From: an uncultured Brachyspira sp.
GTDB taxonomy: Bacteria > Spirochaetota > Brachyspiria > Brachyspirales > Brachyspiraceae
Assembly: GCF_910588665.1 (NCBI RefSeq)
Contig: NZ_CAJUPR010000004.1
Coordinates: forward strand, 78,693 to 142,692
Direction: 5' to 3'
Length of the DNA: 64,000 nucleotides
Of this stretch, positions 28,983 through 37,882 are shown one piece after another (position 1 is the first letter of the stretch; every line of letters begins with the position of its first letter). The position numbers and the translations under genes were made by a program. Under the pieces are notes generated by a model, which was not told where the DNA came from, did not search any database, and saw only the letters and a program-made list of their open reading frames with translations.

Positions 28983-30113
28983 ATGTCTGGACTTTATATA
29001 CATATTCCTTTCTGCATCTATAAATGCAGCTACTGCAATTTTTATTCCATCATTAATATGAACAGCAGAGATATATATAAAAATTATGTTGAGGCTTTAA
29101 TAAAAGAATTAAAACTTAGAATAAAAGATTATAAATCTGAAATAGAAACTATATATTTCGGAGGAGGTACTCCTTCGGTATTAGGTGCGGAATTATTAAA
29201 ATATTTATTAAATAATATACTTCATATTGTTTATAAACATAATGAAAATAAATATTCAGTAAAAGAAATAACAATAGAATCAAATATAAATGATATTAAC
29301 GGCGAATATATTAATTTTTTAGAGAATACGGAAAATATAAGGCTTTCTATTGGAATTCAGACTTTTAATGATAAGAGTTTATATATTATAAACAGGCATA
29401 CAAATAAAAAAGATATTATAAATGCATTGAAATTAATAAATAAATCATCTTTAGAAAATATTTCAGCTGATTTTATATGCGGGCTTCCTATAAATACAGA
29501 AGCGCAGATAAGAGATGATATATTGTTTTCTTTTGACCTTCTTCCGAAAATAAAGCATGTATCCCTTTATTATTTGGAGCTAAACCAGTCTTTACAGAAA
29601 AAATGGGAAAAATTAATTCCAAACGATGAGGATTCTGTCATCTATTATAAATCAGCTTCAGGTACATTGGAAGGCTTGGGATTAATAAGATACGAAGTGT
29701 CAAATTTTTCTTTTTCAGATTATATATCAATTCATAATATGAATTACTGGCTTTTAAAAGATTATATCGGAGTAGGAGCTTCCGCTTCAGGCTGCTACAG
29801 TGATATCCGCTATGAAAATACAAGAATTATTAAAGATTACTTTGATTTTTTATATAAAGATATTCTTCCCGTAAAAAAAAGCGAGTATTTAGATATTGAA
29901 GTCAGAAAAAGAGAGTTTATATTTTTATCTCTTAGAACTGTAAAAGGCATTGCGGTAAAAAAATACAATTATATTTTTAATGAAAATTTTTATTTAAAAT
30001 ACCAAAAAATCATAAATAATAACAGGAAGTATTTTAATATATCTTCCGATTATATATCTGTAAAAAAATATTATTTTAATTATGTTGATGAGATTAGTAT
30101 ATTACTTATATGA
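28983..30113 (+). CDS. hemW: HemW-like radical SAM protein
   Basis: 376 residues. The radical SAM cluster motif is Cys11-x3-Cys15-x2-Cys18 (CIYKCSYC), preceded by GLYIHIPF, and YFGGGTPSVL follows at about residue 58. This matches HemW, long misnamed oxygen-independent coproporphyrinogen oxidase, which binds and delivers heme. True HemN has an extra cysteine right after the cluster; here that position is Asn-Phe. It starts six bases after the sigma gene stop and overlaps the convergent TrpR-like gene by 12 bases at its 3' end. Confidence 0.88.
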   Translation: MSGLYIHIPFCIYKCSYCNFYSIINMNSRDIYKNYVEALIKELKLRIKDYKSEIETIYFGGGTPSVLGAELLKYLLNNILHIVYKHNENKYSVKEITIESNINDINGEYINFLENTENIRLSIGIQTFNDKSLYIINRHTNKKDIINALKLINKSSLENISADFICGLPINTEAQIRDDILFSFDLLPKIKHVSLYYLELNQSLQKKWEKLIPNDEDSVIYYKSASGTLEGLGLIRYEVSNFSFSDYISIHNMNYWLLKDYIGVGASASGCYSDIRYENTRIIKDYFDFLYKDILPVKKSEYLDIEVRKREFIFLSLRTVKGIAVKKYNYIFNENFYLKYQKIINNNRKYFNISSDYISVKKYYFNYVDEISILLI

Positions 30114-30404
30114 TTTGTTTAAATATTCTTGAAAATTTTTATCGCTTATAAGGTATTTATCCACTATTTCTGCTAATGCACTGTCTTGTTTTTTTAATTC
30201 TTTAGCGCCTCTTGTTATAGAACAGAGACTTGCATTTAACTGCTTGGCTATTTCATACTGCGGCATTTTCTTTCTTAAAAGAGTAACTATTCTAAGCCTC
30301 TGCTGTATCATATCCTGTTCGTCTTTTGTAAATAGTTCTGTTAAAAACTTTTTTATAAATTCTTCATTATTCTCATTTGCTAAAATATGAGCTAATAGAT
30401 CCAT
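30102..30404 (-). CDS. TrpR-family DNA-binding regulator
   Basis: 100 residues, the TrpR/YerC size. Residues 25-75 closely follow TrpR: QQRLRIVTLL (with the Arg that contacts tryptophan in TrpR), then the helix-turn-helix YEIAKQLNASLCSITRGAKELK, matching the TrpR recognition helix ITRG motif. TrpR represses tryptophan genes when bound to L-tryptophan; YerC-type relatives have other or unknown ligands. No trp gene is in the window, so the target is open. The last 12 bases overlap the convergent hemW end. Confidence 0.8.
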   Translation of the reverse strand: MDLLAHILANENNEEFIKKFLTELFTKDEQDMIQQRLRIVTLLRKKMPQYEIAKQLNASLCSITRGAKELKKQDSALAEIVDKYLISDKNFQEYLNKSYK

Positions 30405-30560
30405 TTTATTTCACCTTGAAATTATTTTTATTTATAATATTACTATATCAAAAGTATAGGATAAATATTAATTTTTTCAAGTTAATTTGTTATTATTATA
30501 TTTTATAGTATTACAAATATATATAATTTTCTGTTTATTAGTAAAGGGCAAGTTATATTT

Positions 30561-31097
30561 ATGAAAAAGCGCAGTAAAAAGAATAGAAAAGCTAAAAATA
30601 ACAGAATAAATAATTGTTTTATATTTCTTTTTATATTATTTATATATTTATTTTACAGTAAAAGCTGTATGCCATTGAAGCCCGATATAAACGAATATGA
30701 TTCTTCAGGAATGACAATAGTAATGAAGGCTTTGCTTAATGAAAATAATACGCTTAATATAAATGATATTAAAAGATTGATAAGAGATAACAGAAAAAAT
30801 ATAGATTATAAGATAAGAGATAAAGATAACAGAACGCTTTTAATGTATGCCGTATTTAACGGAGATTCGGATATAATAAAAGAAATAGCAAAATATTCAG
30901 GACAATTAAACAGTATTGATAATAATGGAAGAACCGCTTTGCATTGGGCTGTTTATTATAATAAATATAATGCCGTTATAACTTTAATAAAATTAGGAGC
31001 TGAATATAATATAAAAGATAATTATTCTCTTACCCCTATAGAAATAGCGGAATATGAGGGGTATGAAGATATATATAAGTATTTGTCAGATTTATAA
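30561..31097 (+). CDS. Ankyrin-repeat protein, membrane-anchored or lipidated
   Basis: 178 residues. A highly basic start (MKKRSKKNRKAK) is followed by a hydrophobic segment to YSKSC, which could be a loose lipobox or a signal anchor. Residues about 85-175 hold two to three ankyrin repeats (DNRTLLMYAVFNGDSDIIKE and NGRTALHWAVYYNKYNAV). Ankyrin repeats bind other proteins; the partner is unknown. The two other ankyrin proteins here, at 37.9 and 47.3 kb, are also exported. Confidence 0.8.
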   Translation: MKKRSKKNRKAKNNRINNCFIFLFILFIYLFYSKSCMPLKPDINEYDSSGMTIVMKALLNENNTLNINDIKRLIRDNRKNIDYKIRDKDNRTLLMYAVFNGDSDIIKEIAKYSGQLNSIDNNGRTALHWAVYYNKYNAVITLIKLGAEYNIKDNYSLTPIEIAEYEGYEDIYKYLSDL

Positions 31098-31111
31098 TTT
31101 AATAAAATATA

Positions 31112-31140
31112 TTGTAAAAAATATTTTTTAATGTTAAAAT
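31112..31140 (+). promoter_or_regulatory. Promoter of dnaN
   Basis: TTGTAA (31112-31117), 17-base spacer, TAAAAT (31135-31140), followed by a GAGGA ribosome site eight bases before the ATG at 31189. Confidence 0.5.
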
Positions 31141-31188
31141 ATTGAAGTATGTTACAGTTTTTTAGAATTTAATAAAAAAGAGGAAGCA

Positions 31189-32316
31189 ATGAGATTTAGA
31201 TGTTTAAAAAAAGATATAGTAAAATCTATTGGCGTTACAGAAAATGTTGTTGAGGGAAAAGTAATTTATAATATAGAAAGCAATGTTCTTTTTTATCTTT
31301 CAGGAAATATGCTTACATTAACTGCCACAGACGGTTCCGTTTGGGCTAGAAGCAGAATAATACTTGATGACTGCGAAGGAGAGGGAGCGGTTGCGGTATA
31401 TGCTAAAAAAATAAGCTCCATATTAAAAGAAATGCCGGACGGACTTATTACGATAAATGTTGAAGAAAATGAGAAGATAAATATAGAATCTGAAAACGGA
31501 AAAACTAAACATTTAATAATAGGCATGAAGACGGATGATTTTCCTGCATATCCTGAAAATAACGGAGATATAAGCTATATAATGCTTCCTACAAAAGAAT
31601 TAGTTACTATGATTAATAAAACTATTTCTTCTATAGCTAAAGAACCGTTTAAGCCCGCTTTAAGAGGAATATGCTTTGAAAAAACCGACTCTAAATTTCT
31701 TGCAGTCGCCACTGACGGAAGAAGAATGGCAGTTATAGAGAGAGAATTTGAAGGAGTTGAAAACGGATCTTTCTCCATAATAATAGAGCCTAAAGTATTA
31801 AATGAAATACTTGTTACCGCCAATTATGATGAAGTGGAGCAGGTAAAAATGGGAGTTGACGGTCAGCAGGTTTATTTTCAGGTTGGAAAATATGATTTTG
31901 TATCAAGCCTTATAGAGGGAAAATATCCTAATTTCAGGCAGGTTATACCTAAAGAGTTTGCCTACAGCTTCAGAGTAAATAAAAATGATTTTCTTGATGC
32001 CATAAGAAGGGTTGTGCCTATGATTAATGATGTACGCTCAAAAAGAATGATATTAACTGTTTCTGAAGAATCGCTGAAAGTAAAAGGAATAAATCAGGAA
32101 ATGGGCGAATCTATGGAAGAAATAGATATAAAATATTCGGGAGAAGAGCATTCTATAGCATATAATTATACTTATATACAAGATGTTATAAAGCAGATTG
32201 ATTCAGAGATAGTTGCTTTTATGGTTAATAAAGATTCAAGTCCGACTATGGTAAAAGAAATAGAGAGAGAAGATTATTACTATATTATAATGCCTATGAG
32301 CATAGGCGAAGAATAA
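31189..32316 (+). CDS. dnaN: DNA polymerase III beta sliding clamp
   Basis: 375 residues with the three-domain clamp layout and family motifs such as PALRGICFE and ATDGRRMAV, ending with the typical YYYIIMPM near the C-terminus. As a ring dimer it tethers DNA polymerase III and many repair proteins to DNA. It stands alone: dnaA, recF and gyrB, its common neighbours near replication origins, are not in the window, and I saw no cluster of DnaA boxes beside it. Confidence 0.96.
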   Translation: MRFRCLKKDIVKSIGVTENVVEGKVIYNIESNVLFYLSGNMLTLTATDGSVWARSRIILDDCEGEGAVAVYAKKISSILKEMPDGLITINVEENEKINIESENGKTKHLIIGMKTDDFPAYPENNGDISYIMLPTKELVTMINKTISSIAKEPFKPALRGICFEKTDSKFLAVATDGRRMAVIEREFEGVENGSFSIIIEPKVLNEILVTANYDEVEQVKMGVDGQQVYFQVGKYDFVSSLIEGKYPNFRQVIPKEFAYSFRVNKNDFLDAIRRVVPMINDVRSKRMILTVSEESLKVKGINQEMGESMEEIDIKYSGEEHSIAYNYTYIQDVIKQIDSEIVAFMVNKDSSPTMVKEIEREDYYYIIMPMSIGEE

Positions 32317-32339
32317 TTTATTTTTAATTTATTAGTCTT

Positions 32340-32561
32340 TCATAAAATCCTTTCTGCAATTGCATGTTCTATAGGAGTATTGGTGAGTCTTTCCTGAGCG
32401 GTTTCTTTAAATCTCTCGTATATTACATGTCTAACTTCTTTCATAGCAAGTACAACTTTATCAGCGGTAATAATGCTTTTAAATACTGACAAAGCTATTT
32501 CGGCGGAAACGGCAGATATAACATTCTTCACTGTACATAGAACTTCTGCAAATCCAGCCAT
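32340..32561 (-). CDS. Small hypothetical protein
   Basis: 73 residues, unrecognised. Base composition is richer in G/C than the flanking spacer, which supports coding. The first half is Ala/Val/Ile-rich and helical (AEVLCTVKNVISAVSAEIAL); the second half is charged (RHVIYERFKETAQERL). The start is doubtful: the only good ribosome site (AAGGA) serves an ATG in another frame at about 32582, which runs only 17 codons. A start at a rarer codon or a frameshift near the 5' end is possible. The rest of the spacer (32562-32721) shows nothing else. Confidence 0.45.
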   Translation of the reverse strand: MAGFAEVLCTVKNVISAVSAEIALSVFKSIITADKVVLAMKEVRHVIYERFKETAQERLTNTPIEHAIAERIL

Positions 32562-32721
32562 ATAGCGAATAATGACGGCATAAAATATCCTTAATTTTTA
32601 TATTTATACTTTAATATAATAAATTAATTTTGAATATATTATTTTATGATTTTTTATAAATTACAGATAAAAAAATATTGTTAATTTAAATTATTATTAC
32701 TGTCAATAAAAATATTCTATA

Positions 32722-33632
32722 TCATAATAACAAGCTTGTTTCAAGTCCCACTTTAGTTTCATAACCGAAATAACCTGACGCTCCTCTTGGCTTGCCGTAG
32801 GCAACTTTTAAAGATACTGCATATCTGTAAAATTCAACTCCTATGCTGAAGTTAACAGCTGCATTCCAAGGATTATTTATGAGTAATAATCTATCCTTTT
32901 TATCTAAAATAGCGGCAATATTTATTCCAGTAATTAAGCTTATTTCATCTTTATATATTGTGTATCTGTAATCAAGTCCTGTATGTATTCTAAAGAGCTG
33001 AGGACTGTTTCCTACAGCATTATAAGAAATTTCAGAACCTAAATAAATACTGAAATTTTTAATGTAATAATAAACAGATACGGAAGCAAATTCATAGCTG
33101 CTTCCGCTTTTTATTTTAGTATCTCCCCTAAATCCGTCTACTAAATGAGCAGATTGATGATACATAGGTATAAATCTTATTTTCATATTAATACCTGTAA
33201 GATTTTGAAGCCAAAGGTCTGCAAATACCATAAACTGACCTGAAAAATCATAAACATCAAATAATCCGCTGTTTCTTCCCAGTATAGATATTTCCATAGC
33301 GCCGCCCATGCCTACGGAAAAATATTTATTTCTATAAAACATTATCTCGCTTGCCAAACGCCCCTCAATATATACTGATACAGATTAAAATCCCAATTTG
33401 CATTCGGAGCAATAAGAGATAGGTTCTTCTCCATATTAAAGTTTTTAGCAAACAGTATTCTTCCTATAAAAGCCCTAGGATCCTGCCAGCCTGTATAATA
33501 TTTATCAGTTTTATATATTCTAAAAGGATTGGTAAAAGTATAATCATCTTCTAAATAATTTAATTCATTTTCCTGAGCATATAATAATGTCATATTTAAT
33601 AATACTAATAATATGATAATTATTTTTTTCAT
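32722..33632 (-). pseudogene. Frameshifted DUF1207-like outer-membrane protein gene
   Basis: Two overlapping frames look like one gene. The first (from ATG 33632) gives a signal peptide MKKIIIILLVLLNMTLLYAQ and the mature N-terminus, ending soon after LYQYILRG at a stop at 33342. The second, with only a TTG and no ribosome site to start it, continues with LASEIMFYRNKYFSVGMGG and a barrel-like body containing RFIPMYHQSAH, similar to the Y-x-H-x-S-S-H motif of DUF1207 proteins. The frames join if one base is added at the run of four G (minus strand, about 33350-33353). This is a mutation, a sequencing error, or a -1 recoding site. Confidence 0.7.
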
Positions 33633-33677
33633 AATAAAATCCCAGAGTAAATTATAAAAAAGCAATGATAAAAAATA

Positions 33678-34508
33678 TTAATTCAATTTATTCGGTATTC
33701 TTACATTTTTCAATGCTTCTAATCTTTGAATTATAGCCTTCTGAACATCAAAATTGCTGGGCTCCGCATTATCAAAATTATATCTGTTTGCAAGCAGCAG
33801 CACTTCTTTTTCTTTACTATAGCTGCGGGTTCTTCTGTATATTAAAGACATTCTGAATAATGATAATTTTTGTCTGTATCCGTTAATATATGATTTTCTG
33901 TAATAATCTATAGCTGCAGAGTATTTATTTCTGTTTCCGTAATGCTCTGCTAATCTGAAATATATTCTTCCTCTTTCTTCTCTTTTATAAGAATTTTCAG
34001 CCATAGAAATTATTTCTTTTTCTATGCCTGCATAATTATTTTCATCTATTAATTTTTCATATATATATAATAAACTGAAATATGAATCCAGTTTGTAAGC
34101 GGGTATTGTAAGATTGGAGGAAAGATTTATAGCCTTTCTGTATTCTTCTATAGCCAGACGATAAGAAGCCATTCCTCCCTGCTCTGCAGGATTGCCTCCC
34201 TCTTTTTCATATATAACGCCTAAAAAATAATGTGCATCTGCATTGTCGGGATAATACATCAGAGTTTTATTCATTATATAAAGAGCATAAGAAATATCTC
34301 CTTTATATATTGATCTTTTAGCCTCGCCTATATATACCCAAGCTGGTTCTAATTTGCCGTTAAATAATGATCCGTAAGCATTGGTATCTATGATAACTGT
34401 CTTTACCGAGTCTGATTCTATATTTTGAGTATTAAGATATTGTTCCTGAGGATATATTGAAAAACAAGTCAATACTGCTGTAATAAATATAAAAAATATA
34501 TGCTTCAT
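33678..34508 (-). CDS. Exported TPR-repeat protein
   Basis: 276 residues with a signal peptide (MKHIFFIFITAVLTCFSIYPQ). Tetratricopeptide repeats run through residues about 55-240, for example YALYIMNKTLMYYPDNADAH, followed by FLGVIYEKEG, and later RIYFRLAEHYGNRNKYSAAI. Such repeats mediate protein-protein contacts, here in the periplasm. It is followed 46 bp later by the frameshifted outer-membrane gene, and the two may form an envelope unit. Partner unknown. Confidence 0.8.
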   Translation of the reverse strand: MKHIFFIFITAVLTCFSIYPQEQYLNTQNIESDSVKTVIIDTNAYGSLFNGKLEPAWVYIGEAKRSIYKGDISYALYIMNKTLMYYPDNADAHYFLGVIYEKEGGNPAEQGGMASYRLAIEEYRKAINLSSNLTIPAYKLDSYFSLLYIYEKLIDENNYAGIEKEIISMAENSYKREERGRIYFRLAEHYGNRNKYSAAIDYYRKSYINGYRQKLSLFRMSLIYRRTRSYSKEKEVLLLANRYNFDNAEPSNFDVQKAIIQRLEALKNVRIPNKLN

Positions 34509-34585
34509 AATTTATCTGCTGAAATATTATATATTTGTTATCGGTATTATAAATTTTTACATTATATAATTTTTAATTAAATATG

Positions 34586-35380
34586 TTAACTATTCATGTA
34601 TTTATTGACTATTTCATCATCATTCAAAGCGGTCAGTATTTCAACTCCGTCCTCTTTAACTGCTATGGTATGCTCATAATGCGCAGATAATGAACCGTCT
34701 CTTGTGATAATAGTCCAGTCATCATCTTCTATTAAAATAGCATGATGCCCCATATTTACCATAGGTTCTATTGCTATAACCATATTTGTTTTTAGTATAG
34801 GTCCTGCCCCTTGCTTTCCTCTGTTAGGCACAGGAGGTTCTTCATGCAGATTAGCACCTACGCCATGACCTTGAAATTCTCTTACTAAAGAATAACCTGC
34901 ATCTTCAGCCGTTTTCTGTATGGCATAGGAAACATCGCCCAAATGTATGCCGTCTCTGATTTTTTTTACTCCGTTGAAAAATGATTCCATAGTGGTATCT
35001 ACCAATCTTGAAGCCTCTTTTGATACATTTCCTACTTTGAAAGTAAATGCTCTGTCGGAATGATAACCTTTGAAATATACTCCTATATCGATGCCTATTA
35101 TATCTCCGCTTTTTAGAATTTTATTTTTACTTGGTATTCCATGTATTACTTCATTATTTATTGAGGCGCATACGGAGCTTGGAAAGGGAGGATTGCCGTA
35201 GCCTTTAAATGACGGTTTTGCATTTTTTTTTCTTATATAGTCATATACAAATTTATCTATTTCTTTAGTGGATATGCCTGGCTGAACTATTTTTTCAACT
35301 TCTTTAAATACATTGGCAAGTATATTGCCGCTTTCTCTCATTAAATTTATTTCAGCCTGAGTTTTTATTTTTATAGCCAT
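34586..35380 (-). CDS. map: Type I methionine aminopeptidase
   Basis: 264 residues, standard size. The five metal ligands are visible: two Asp in GIDIGVYFKGYHSDRAF, His in GHGVGANLHEEP, Glu in AIEPMV and Glu in YEHTIAV. The enzyme removes the initiator methionine from new proteins in the cytoplasm. It follows the bactofilin gene by 38 bp in the same direction. The common secY/adk/infA neighbourhood is absent. Confidence 0.96.
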   Translation of the reverse strand: MAIKIKTQAEINLMRESGNILANVFKEVEKIVQPGISTKEIDKFVYDYIRKKNAKPSFKGYGNPPFPSSVCASINNEVIHGIPSKNKILKSGDIIGIDIGVYFKGYHSDRAFTFKVGNVSKEASRLVDTTMESFFNGVKKIRDGIHLGDVSYAIQKTAEDAGYSLVREFQGHGVGANLHEEPPVPNRGKQGAGPILKTNMVIAIEPMVNMGHHAILIEDDDWTIITRDGSLSAHYEHTIAVKEDGVEILTALNDDEIVNKYMNS

Positions 35381-35418
35381 TTATTCATACACCTTTATAA
35401 TTAAAAAATACTATTGCC

Positions 35419-35853
35419 TTAATTATTATCTGTAGTATTAAAAGTATTTTCGGATACATTATCTTCAGTTTTTATTCCTGTAAATGATTCATGAACCACT
35501 TTTGTAATATCTTTTTTCTGACCGCCTGTTATTGTCATTTCTCCCTGTATTACAGCACCTTCTCCTACATCTATTTTAGGAGCCTCAATATTTCCTAATA
35601 CTCTTCCTGTTTCAATTAAAATAACTTCTTTTTGAGCATCTATATTTCCTATTAAAGTACCTGCTATTGTAATGCTTTCGGTTATAATAGTGCTTGTTTT
35701 TACTTTTCCGTTAGGTCCTATAATTAAATGTCCGTCTATTTTTAATTCTCCTTCAAATTTACCGTCTATCTGAAAAGATCCCTTAACTATAAAAGTACCT
35801 TTGAAAGATGATCCGTCTCCTATAACGCTATTTATCATATCTCTTTTTACCAT
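35419..35853 (-). CDS. Bactofilin (polymer-forming cytoskeletal protein)
   Basis: 144 residues. The core (about residues 8-110) is a right-handed beta-helix of short repeats: SVIGDGSSFKGTFIVKGSFQ, then IDGKFEGEL, and VKTSTIITESITIAGTLIGN. It is flanked by short disordered ends, as in bactofilins. These self-assemble into filaments without nucleotide and take part in cell shape and envelope organisation in spirochaetes and others. The ATG has AGGAG ten bases upstream. A C-terminal tail rich in Asn/Thr is not conserved in the family. Confidence 0.92.
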   Translation of the reverse strand: MVKRDMINSVIGDGSSFKGTFIVKGSFQIDGKFEGELKIDGHLIIGPNGKVKTSTIITESITIAGTLIGNIDAQKEVILIETGRVLGNIEAPKIDVGEGAVIQGEMTITGGQKKDITKVVHESFTGIKTEDNVSENTFNTTDNN

Positions 35854-35940
35854 AAATTTAAACTCCTAAATATATGCTTTAATTTTATAAGTATAGCTGT
35901 AAAAAGTCAATATTTATAATAATTTATAACATATTTTTAT

Positions 35941-36900
35941 CTATTTTTCAGGTATGCAGAAAAGAATTGTCTCTCCTCCCCAAGGCGAGAATGTCCTTAT
36001 ATAATAATTATAATTCTCCGTTATATTTTTTATGAATATAGGAATTTTATAAAAATCTTCCATAAAAAGTTCGCCTCCATGATATACTGCAACGGCAAGA
36101 GATGGTCTGAATTTTTTTATCGTATTTACGCTTCCTTTAAGTATATTTATTTCGGCTCCTTCAACATCCATTTTTAAATAATCTATTTTGTTAAAATTAT
36201 TGCTTTCTACAAATTCATCTACAGTAACGGCATTCATTTTTACAATAGGAGTATTCGGAGTCATAGATACAAAATCAATAGCTTCATTTTTACTGGAAAA
36301 CAGCATATTTTCTAAAATTACATTATTCAGCTTATATTTTTCTTTTATAATTTTTAAAGTATCATAAGCATTTTTATCAGGCTCAAAAGCATAAATCTTT
36401 GCACCTAAGCTGCATTTTTTTGAAAAGAAATATGCTGTGTCTCCTTTCCAAGCTCCTATATCAAATATTACAGATTCATTATTTACTTCAAAAATATTTT
36501 TTATATTATACTGTTCAAGCCCGAATATATAAAAAAGCAGGAAATTTTCTATTTCTTTAGGATATTTATATTTCTGCAGACTAAATAAAAATCTTTTTAT
36601 ACCCCATGAAAATATATTAATAGCTCCGTATTTTATACTCAGCTTTATTTTTTCTTTTATATCAGTAAAGCTGTCTCTGTGAAATGATAGTATATATCTG
36701 TATTTTACTATTTTCTTAAATAGATTTTTTGAATATTCTTCTTCAAGCATATTATAAAAAATTTCAAAGCTGTTATCTCTTTCATTTTTTATAGCTTTTA
36801 TAAAGCTGTCGCTGTTTTCTATTTTTTCAATTTCTTCTTTTGAGAATGTTTTATTAACTGTTTTTCTGCATTCTTCCAATATTTTAATTATTTCTTTCAT
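35941..36900 (-). CDS. FkbM-family SAM-dependent methyltransferase
   Basis: 319 residues. The N-terminal third (about 1-130) is helical and unassigned. From about residue 140 comes the FkbM fold: VIFDIGAWKGDTAYF (SAM-binding loop), IYAFEPDKNAYDTL, VTVDEFVE and YLKMDVEGAEINILKG. FkbM enzymes methylate hydroxyl groups on sugars or polyketides and are often in glycan clusters. It begins 13 bases after hisA, but no shared pathway is evident. Substrate unknown. Confidence 0.85.
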   Translation of the reverse strand: MKEIIKILEECRKTVNKTFSKEEIEKIENSDSFIKAIKNERDNSFEIFYNMLEEEYSKNLFKKIVKYRYILSFHRDSFTDIKEKIKLSIKYGAINIFSWGIKRFLFSLQKYKYPKEIENFLLFYIFGLEQYNIKNIFEVNNESVIFDIGAWKGDTAYFFSKKCSLGAKIYAFEPDKNAYDTLKIIKEKYKLNNVILENMLFSSKNEAIDFVSMTPNTPIVKMNAVTVDEFVESNNFNKIDYLKMDVEGAEINILKGSVNTIKKFRPSLAVAVYHGGELFMEDFYKIPIFIKNITENYNYYIRTFSPWGGETILFCIPEK

Positions 36901-36913
36901 AAATATTTAATTT

Positions 36914-37627
36914 TTATTCTGAGATTTCTATAATTTTTTTCAAATCAATTTTTCCTTCATATAAAGCTTTTCCTACTATAGCACCGTCAATATTCATATC
37001 TTTAAGAGCTTTAATCTCTTTTTCAAAAGTAATGCCTCCTGAAGCTATGATTTTGCATGAAAGTTTTTCTCTTAATTCCTTATATATTTCTAAATTGGTT
37101 CCAGATAATTTACCGTCTTTTGAAATATCTGTATATATTATTGTATCAATTCCCATACTGTCAAGTTTTATGCAGAAATCTGTAGAATCAAGTTCTCTTA
37201 TTTCTTTCCAGCCTTTAACGGCTATCTTTCTGTTTCTTGAGTCTATTGATACAGCTATGCTTTTATTATATTTATTTATCATTTTTTCGGTAAAATTAAT
37301 ATCTTCAATTGCCATAGTTCCAAGTATGGTTCTTTTTACTCCTATATCCAAATATTTTTTTATAGTTTCTTCATTTCTGATGCCGCCTCCCACCTCCGTA
37401 AATAAGCTGCATTTTTTTATTATTTTTTCTATGGTCTTAAAATTAACAGTCTCTCCTTCGCTTGCACCATCCAAATCAACAATATGCAAATAAGAACTCC
37501 CGCTTTCTATAAAAAAATCCAATATCTCTGAAGGATCTTTGAAATAAATAGTTTTATTATTATAATCTCCCTCTGTAAGTCTTACTACTTCTCCGTTTTT
37601 TAAATCTATTGCAGGCAGTATATGCAT
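36914..37627 (-). CDS. hisA: Histidine biosynthesis isomerase HisA
   Basis: 237 residues, a TIM barrel of the HisA/HisF type. Landmarks are ILPAIDLKNGEVVRL (catalytic Asp8), HIVDLDGA, GGGIRNEETI (phosphate site) and YTDISKDG with the second catalytic Asp. The YTDI-x-x-DG form and the first motif favour HisA over HisF. It converts ProFAR to PRFAR in histidine synthesis. No other his gene is in the window. The ATG has AGAGG nine bases upstream. Confidence 0.93.
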   Translation of the reverse strand: MHILPAIDLKNGEVVRLTEGDYNNKTIYFKDPSEILDFFIESGSSYLHIVDLDGASEGETVNFKTIEKIIKKCSLFTEVGGGIRNEETIKKYLDIGVKRTILGTMAIEDINFTEKMINKYNKSIAVSIDSRNRKIAVKGWKEIRELDSTDFCIKLDSMGIDTIIYTDISKDGKLSGTNLEIYKELREKLSCKIIASGGITFEKEIKALKDMNIDGAIVGKALYEGKIDLKKIIEISE

Positions 37628-37882
37628 TTTGTATACCTCTAATTTTTGTTATTTTCTTTTAAATAAAATATGTTTTTATTATATCATAAAAAAATATTTT
37701 TAATAATATTATATTTTAAAAAATTAAATCTGCTTTAAAGTTATATGAATGGAGTATTGGGATTATATATTGAATAATATTAATATAGTAAAAAGACATG
37801 TATTATTAATGCATGCTTTATATTTTAATTGATATAATTATATGTATATGTTAATATTTTAATATGTACAGGAGGTTTTATT

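Noticed and set aside
31100..32320. Possible replication origin beside dnaN.
   Set aside because: No dnaA, gyrB or recF neighbour and no cluster of TTATCCACA-like boxes. Single near-matches (for example near 42052) lie inside genes.
33342..33357. The 16-base overlap as a programmed -1 frameshift site.
   Set aside because: There is no standard X-XXY-YYZ slippery heptamer and no obvious stimulatory hairpin right after it. Mutation or sequencing error is simpler, though recoding is not excluded.
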